From NCBI GenBank assembly GCA_021604825.1, contig BQJS01000051.1, forward strand, positions 1 to 24,418: a stretch of DNA of 24,418 nt. The letters are read 5' to 3'. This document shows positions 22,035 to 24,418 of the stretch, one piece after another; positions within the stretch are counted from its first letter, which is position 1, and each line of letters starts with the position of its first letter. This stretch comes from Phycisphaerae bacterium (lineage in GTDB: Bacteria > Planctomycetota > Phycisphaerae > UBA1845). The position numbers were made by a program, and so were the translations under genes. The notes beneath the pieces are model-generated. The model saw nothing but the letters and a program-made list of their open reading frames with translations, did no database searches and was not told where the DNA came from.

Positions 22035-23179
22035 GCGTGGCCGTCGATGACCTTGCTAGAGCAAACCCCCGCACAAAGGACTTTTCCAAAATCGATGCGC
22101 GGCGAGTCCTGCTGATCAAACCGAGTTCGCTGGGCGATATCGTTCATGCGCTGCCCGTGCTGCACGGCTTGCGGCGGCGGTTTCCTGACGCGCACCTCGC
22201 ATGGATGGTCGCGAGTCCGTTCATCCCGTTGGTCGCAAATCACCCCGATGTAGACGAAATCATCGAGTTCGATCGCAAGAGGCTCGCGCGGTGGTACTTT
22301 CATCCGGCAGCGTTTCGGGCTTTCCGCAATTTCACACGTCAGCTGAAGGCTGGCCAGTTCGATTTGGTCGTTGATCTTCAAGGGCTTTTTCGCAGCGGGT
22401 ATTTCACGTGGGCCACCGGCGCGAAACGACGGGTCGGTTTTGCCGACGCCCGCGAACTCGCGCCGATGTTCTACAACAAGCGTCTGCCCAAGCGATCTGC
22501 CGACGAGCACGCGGTGGAGCACAACTATCGGGTGGCTGAGGCGCTGGGTTTCACCCGCGTCAAACCCACCATCGACTTGGCGATCACCGATGAAGAGCGT
22601 TCGCGTGCCCGTGCGATTTTGGATGGCATTGGTATTGCGGAGGGCACGGCGTTCGCAGCGATCCTGCCATCGGCTCGCTGGGAGACGAAGCAGTGGCTGC
22701 CGGAGCGGTTCTCCGAGTTGATTGATCGCATCGCGAAAGATCGCGGTATGCAGAGCGTCGTCATGGGCGCACCGGATGAGCGAGAATTGTGCGGGCGGAT
22801 CGTGAACCAATGTGCCTCGTCGCCAGTAGATATCTCCGGGACGACGAATCTGCGGGAACTGGCGGCCATCATTGAGAAGGCAGCCGTCGTGATTTGCCAC
22901 GATTCCGGTCCGATGCACCTCGCTGCCGCCCTCGATCGTCCGATGGTCAGCATACTCGGGCCGACGAATCCGCTGCGGACCGGCCCGTATGGGCACCAGG
23001 AAAGCGTGGTGCGGCGTGAACTCGACTGCTCACCGTGCTATCTCAAGCGACATTCCCAGTGCAGATACGACCATTCCTGCATGAAAGGGTTGGAGGTTGA
23101 GCCGGTATACGTGCGGTTGGGGGCGATGCTCGATCAAAAAGTACCATCCGTCGATAAGAGAAATGTCGAGGGGGCATAG
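22031..23179 (+). CDS. Heptosyltransferase-family (GT9) glycosyltransferase
   Basis: A 382-residue GT-B enzyme of family GT9 (WaaC/WaaF type). Hallmarks: VLLIKPSSLGDIVHALPVL (26-44), FDLVVDLQGLFRSG, LPSARWETKQWLPERF, the nucleotide-sugar binding CHDSGPMHLAAAL (289-301) and LGPTNPLRTGPYG (309-321). A cysteine group near the end (Cys333, 336, 344, 350; CSPCY...C...C) also occurs in heptosyltransferase II-like proteins. It should transfer a heptose or related sugar to a lipid-linked core on the cytoplasmic side of the inner membrane, which supports a Gram-negative envelope with LPS-like glycolipid. The ATG at 22031 overlaps the TGA of the Bpt gene, so translation is probably coupled. An in-frame ATG at 22001 would lie inside the upstream gene and is less likely. 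Confidence 0.9.
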   Translation: MSVAVDDLARANPRTKDFSKIDARRVLLIKPSSLGDIVHALPVLHGLRRRFPDAHLAWMVASPFIPLVANHPDVDEIIEFDRKRLARWYFHPAAFRAFRNFTRQLKAGQFDLVVDLQGLFRSGYFTWATGAKRRVGFADARELAPMFYNKRLPKRSADEHAVEHNYRVAEALGFTRVKPTIDLAITDEERSRARAILDGIGIAEGTAFAAILPSARWETKQWLPERFSELIDRIAKDRGMQSVVMGAPDERELCGRIVNQCASSPVDISGTTNLRELAAIIEKAAVVICHDSGPMHLAAALDRPMVSILGPTNPLRTGPYGHQESVVRRELDCSPCYLKRHSQCRYDHSCMKGLEVEPVYVRLGAMLDQKVPSVDKRNVEGA

Positions 23180-23220
23180 CGTCGAAACTGATCCCCACGT
23201 CTAAATCAACCCGTTGAAGG

Positions 23221-23249
23221 CTGACGATTGGCATTTCGAATGCTAGAAT
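23221..23249 (+). promoter_or_regulatory. Candidate sigma-70 promoter for the DUF2062 gene
   Basis: CTGACG (23221-23226), a 17-nt spacer and TAGAAT (23244-23249): four and five matches to the -35 and -10 consensus. Transcription would start near 23256, leaving a leader of about 190 nt before the GTG at 23443. Confidence 0.45.
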
Positions 23250-23442
23250 AGAGAAAGTTGTCCCGATTCCGGGTGTGGTCATCCGCCGGATCAAGCCTTA
23301 AATGATGATTGGCGAGGGTTTTTCGCTCCCAACGGTGAAGACAGGCCATGGGAGTTCAGTGCTGGGCGTGCATGATATGTGCGAAATCTGGCGCTGACAT
23401 CGGTAGATTCGTATCTCAATCCAGCACAGGGAGAGTTCAAAC

Positions 23443-24060
23443 GTGAGCGGTATGTGGCGATCAGCACGGTCCTTTGTGGTCAAGCGCGTACTTCACGCAA
23501 ATGACACGCCACATCGGATCGCACTGGGCGTCGGGCTCGCGACCTTCGTTGGATTCACGCCCACGATGGGGCTTCAAACCGCCATCGCATTGGGGTTGGC
23601 TGCCCTGTTTCGAGCGAACAAAGCTGTCTGCATTCCGATCGTCTGGGTGACCAACCCATTTACATTCGTACCCATTTACGGTGCGTGCTGGTGGTTGGGG
23701 GCGATGATCCTGCCCGGTGGAGATCCTGCGGTTGGGCAGGCAGCCGTCCTCGACAAGCTCGCAACTTCGACGAGCGGGAGCGGTTTTTTCGCCAACCTCT
23801 TCAATGCCGAATTCTGGTCCGGGTTGTTTAGCCTCATGCTCGAACTCGGTGGCGAATTGTGGCTGGGGTGCATCATCGTTGGTGTGGTCAGCGGATTGAC
23901 GATGTATTTTTTGACGAGGTGGGGGGTCACCACGTATCGTGTCAAACACGAAGCCCACTTGAAACGCAAACAGGAACGGCGCGAACAACGACGTGCCGCA
24001 CGGAAAGCCAACCCCCATCGTAAGATGATTGCTCCCGCCGGTGAACCCACGTCCCTCTAG
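23443..24060 (+). CDS. DUF2062 family membrane protein
   Basis: A 205-residue membrane protein of the DUF2062 family. The conserved segments are HRIALGVGLATFVGFTPTMG, LQTAIALGLAALFRANKA and IPIVWVTNPFTFVPIYGACW. Three or four hydrophobic segments are visible (about 26-56, 61-87, 128-160), followed by a strongly basic tail (KRKQERREQRRAARK) that should face the cytoplasm. The function of the family is not established; members often sit near envelope or glycosyltransferase genes, as here. The start is GTG 23443 with AGGGAG 9-11 nt upstream; ATG 23452 is possible but is too far from it. The next gene's probable start lies within its last 20 nt. Confidence 0.85.
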   Translation: MSGMWRSARSFVVKRVLHANDTPHRIALGVGLATFVGFTPTMGLQTAIALGLAALFRANKAVCIPIVWVTNPFTFVPIYGACWWLGAMILPGGDPAVGQAAVLDKLATSTSGSGFFANLFNAEFWSGLFSLMLELGGELWLGCIIVGVVSGLTMYFLTRWGVTTYRVKHEAHLKRKQERREQRRAARKANPHRKMIAPAGEPTSL

Positions 24061-24418
24061 TTCTGCACTTGCCAACCCACCGACGTATCCAGCGCGCTCT
24101 GCATTTTCCTTAGCACGCTTTGCTATTTCGATTGCTTCGATTCTTGTGATTGCGGCCAACGTGTGCGCTGCGGAGAGTCTTGTCGTCGGGCGCATTGCGG
24201 CGGTCTCAACTCAGCGGTCGGTCGTTGCGGTTGATTTGGGCGCGGACGATGGTGTCCGTGAAAACGAACGGGCGGTGATGCTTCGCGATGATTCCGTTGT
24301 CGCGACCGGTGTCGTCAATCACTTGCAAGCCGACCGATGCGGGTTGAGCTTTGTGGCTATTGACGGTGCTGAGCCGAATGTTGGTGACAAGGTCATCGTG
24401 GTTCGAGCCGGTATTTCG
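24041..24418 (+). CDS. Secreted beta-rich hypothetical protein, N-terminal part
   Basis: An open frame running off the right edge, 126 codons visible from GTG 24041 (an in-frame TTG at 24029 is the only other upstream start; a TGA lies at 24026). It overlaps the DUF2062 gene by 20 nt. The product has a long N-region, a hydrophobic core (FAISIASILVIAANVCA) and a likely signal-peptidase site near CAA-ES, then a beta-rich part: VVGRIAAVSTQRSVVAVDLG, then DDGVRENERAVML and VVATGVVNHLQADRCGLSF. The LGADDGV pattern followed by short strands is like the beta domains seen in MreC-like and related envelope proteins, but this is only a resemblance. No Shine-Dalgarno is evident, so translation may depend on the gene before it. 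Confidence 0.6.
   Translation, partial: MNPRPSSSALANPPTYPARSAFSLARFAISIASILVIAANVCAAESLVVGRIAAVSTQRSVVAVDLGADDGVRENERAVMLRDDSVVATGVVNHLQADRCGLSFVAIDGAEPNVGDKVIVVRAGIS

Noticed and set aside
21926..22996. Minus-strand open frame of 356 codons opposite the heptosyltransferase gene
   Set aside because: Antisense shadow of a clearly recognisable GT9 gene; the composition is Arg/Pro/His-rich without domains.
23461..24195. Minus-strand open frame of 244 codons opposite the DUF2062 gene
   Set aside because: Antisense to a gene with conserved DUF2062 motifs and to the start of the secreted protein; no motif of its own.

Overview
The window reads as a chromosomal segment of a Gram-negative bacterium, most likely a member of the Planctomycetota (Phycisphaerae-like). 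This placement is inferred from gene content: an ECF sigma factor carrying a C-terminal H/C/C extension, an M48 membrane peptidase with a Cys-containing insert and an SWRHSSIASRM-type motif, a long acyl carrier protein beside paired hotdog dehydratases and a ketosynthase pair, and a five-repeat S1 protein. I could not run a database search. Coding density is high. No tRNA, rRNA, CRISPR array, transposase or phage gene was seen.

Layout. (1) 1-3102, minus strand: a type II fatty-acid/polyketide-like cluster, read right to left as FabZ-like dehydratase, long ACP, second FabZ-like dehydratase, a ketosynthase homologue that has lost its catalytic triad, and the start of a second ketosynthase overlapping it by ATGA. 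(2) 3334-4854, minus: ribosomal protein S1-type protein. (3) 5252-6577, minus: metzincin-type lipoprotein protease. (4) 6833-9045, minus: OmpR-type response regulator and its sensor kinase, overlapping by GTGA. (5) 9324-10346, minus: YgfZ/CAF17-type protein. (6) 10403-10556: a pair of inverted REP-like palindromes; a third copy lies at 3278-3307. (7) 10602-11495, minus: ECF sigma factor. (8) 11644-14111, minus: an M48 membrane peptidase followed by a FolD homologue with unusual active-site residues. (9) 14329-15321, plus: secreted acidic helical protein. (10) 15498-20373: an exopolysaccharide export/assembly locus, with an ExeA-type ATPase on the minus strand and, divergently on the plus strand, a Wza-like lipoprotein, a CpsD-like tyrosine kinase with a Tyr-rich tail, and a glycosyltransferase. 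(11) 20432-24418, plus: DUF554 membrane protein, a Bpt/Ate-type aminoacyl-tRNA-protein transferase overlapping a heptosyltransferase-family gene, a DUF2062 membrane protein, and the start of a secreted protein.

How the genes fit together. The left cluster can plausibly make or modify an unusual acyl chain: a KS plus a chain-length-factor-like partner, a dedicated ACP and two dehydratases. No ketoreductase, enoyl reductase or acyltransferase is visible, so these must be supplied from outside the window or from primary FAS. The EPS genes form a Wza/BY-kinase/ATPase export set. Several adjacent genes overlap by 4 nt (128/125, 8350/8347, 19144/19147, 22031/22034), suggesting translational coupling. 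The most noteworthy signals are the E/M/M replacement of the C/H/H triad in the ketosynthase homologue, the K/Q/D to Q/N/E changes in FolD, the zinc-site-like tail on the sigma factor, and the REPIN-like repeat.
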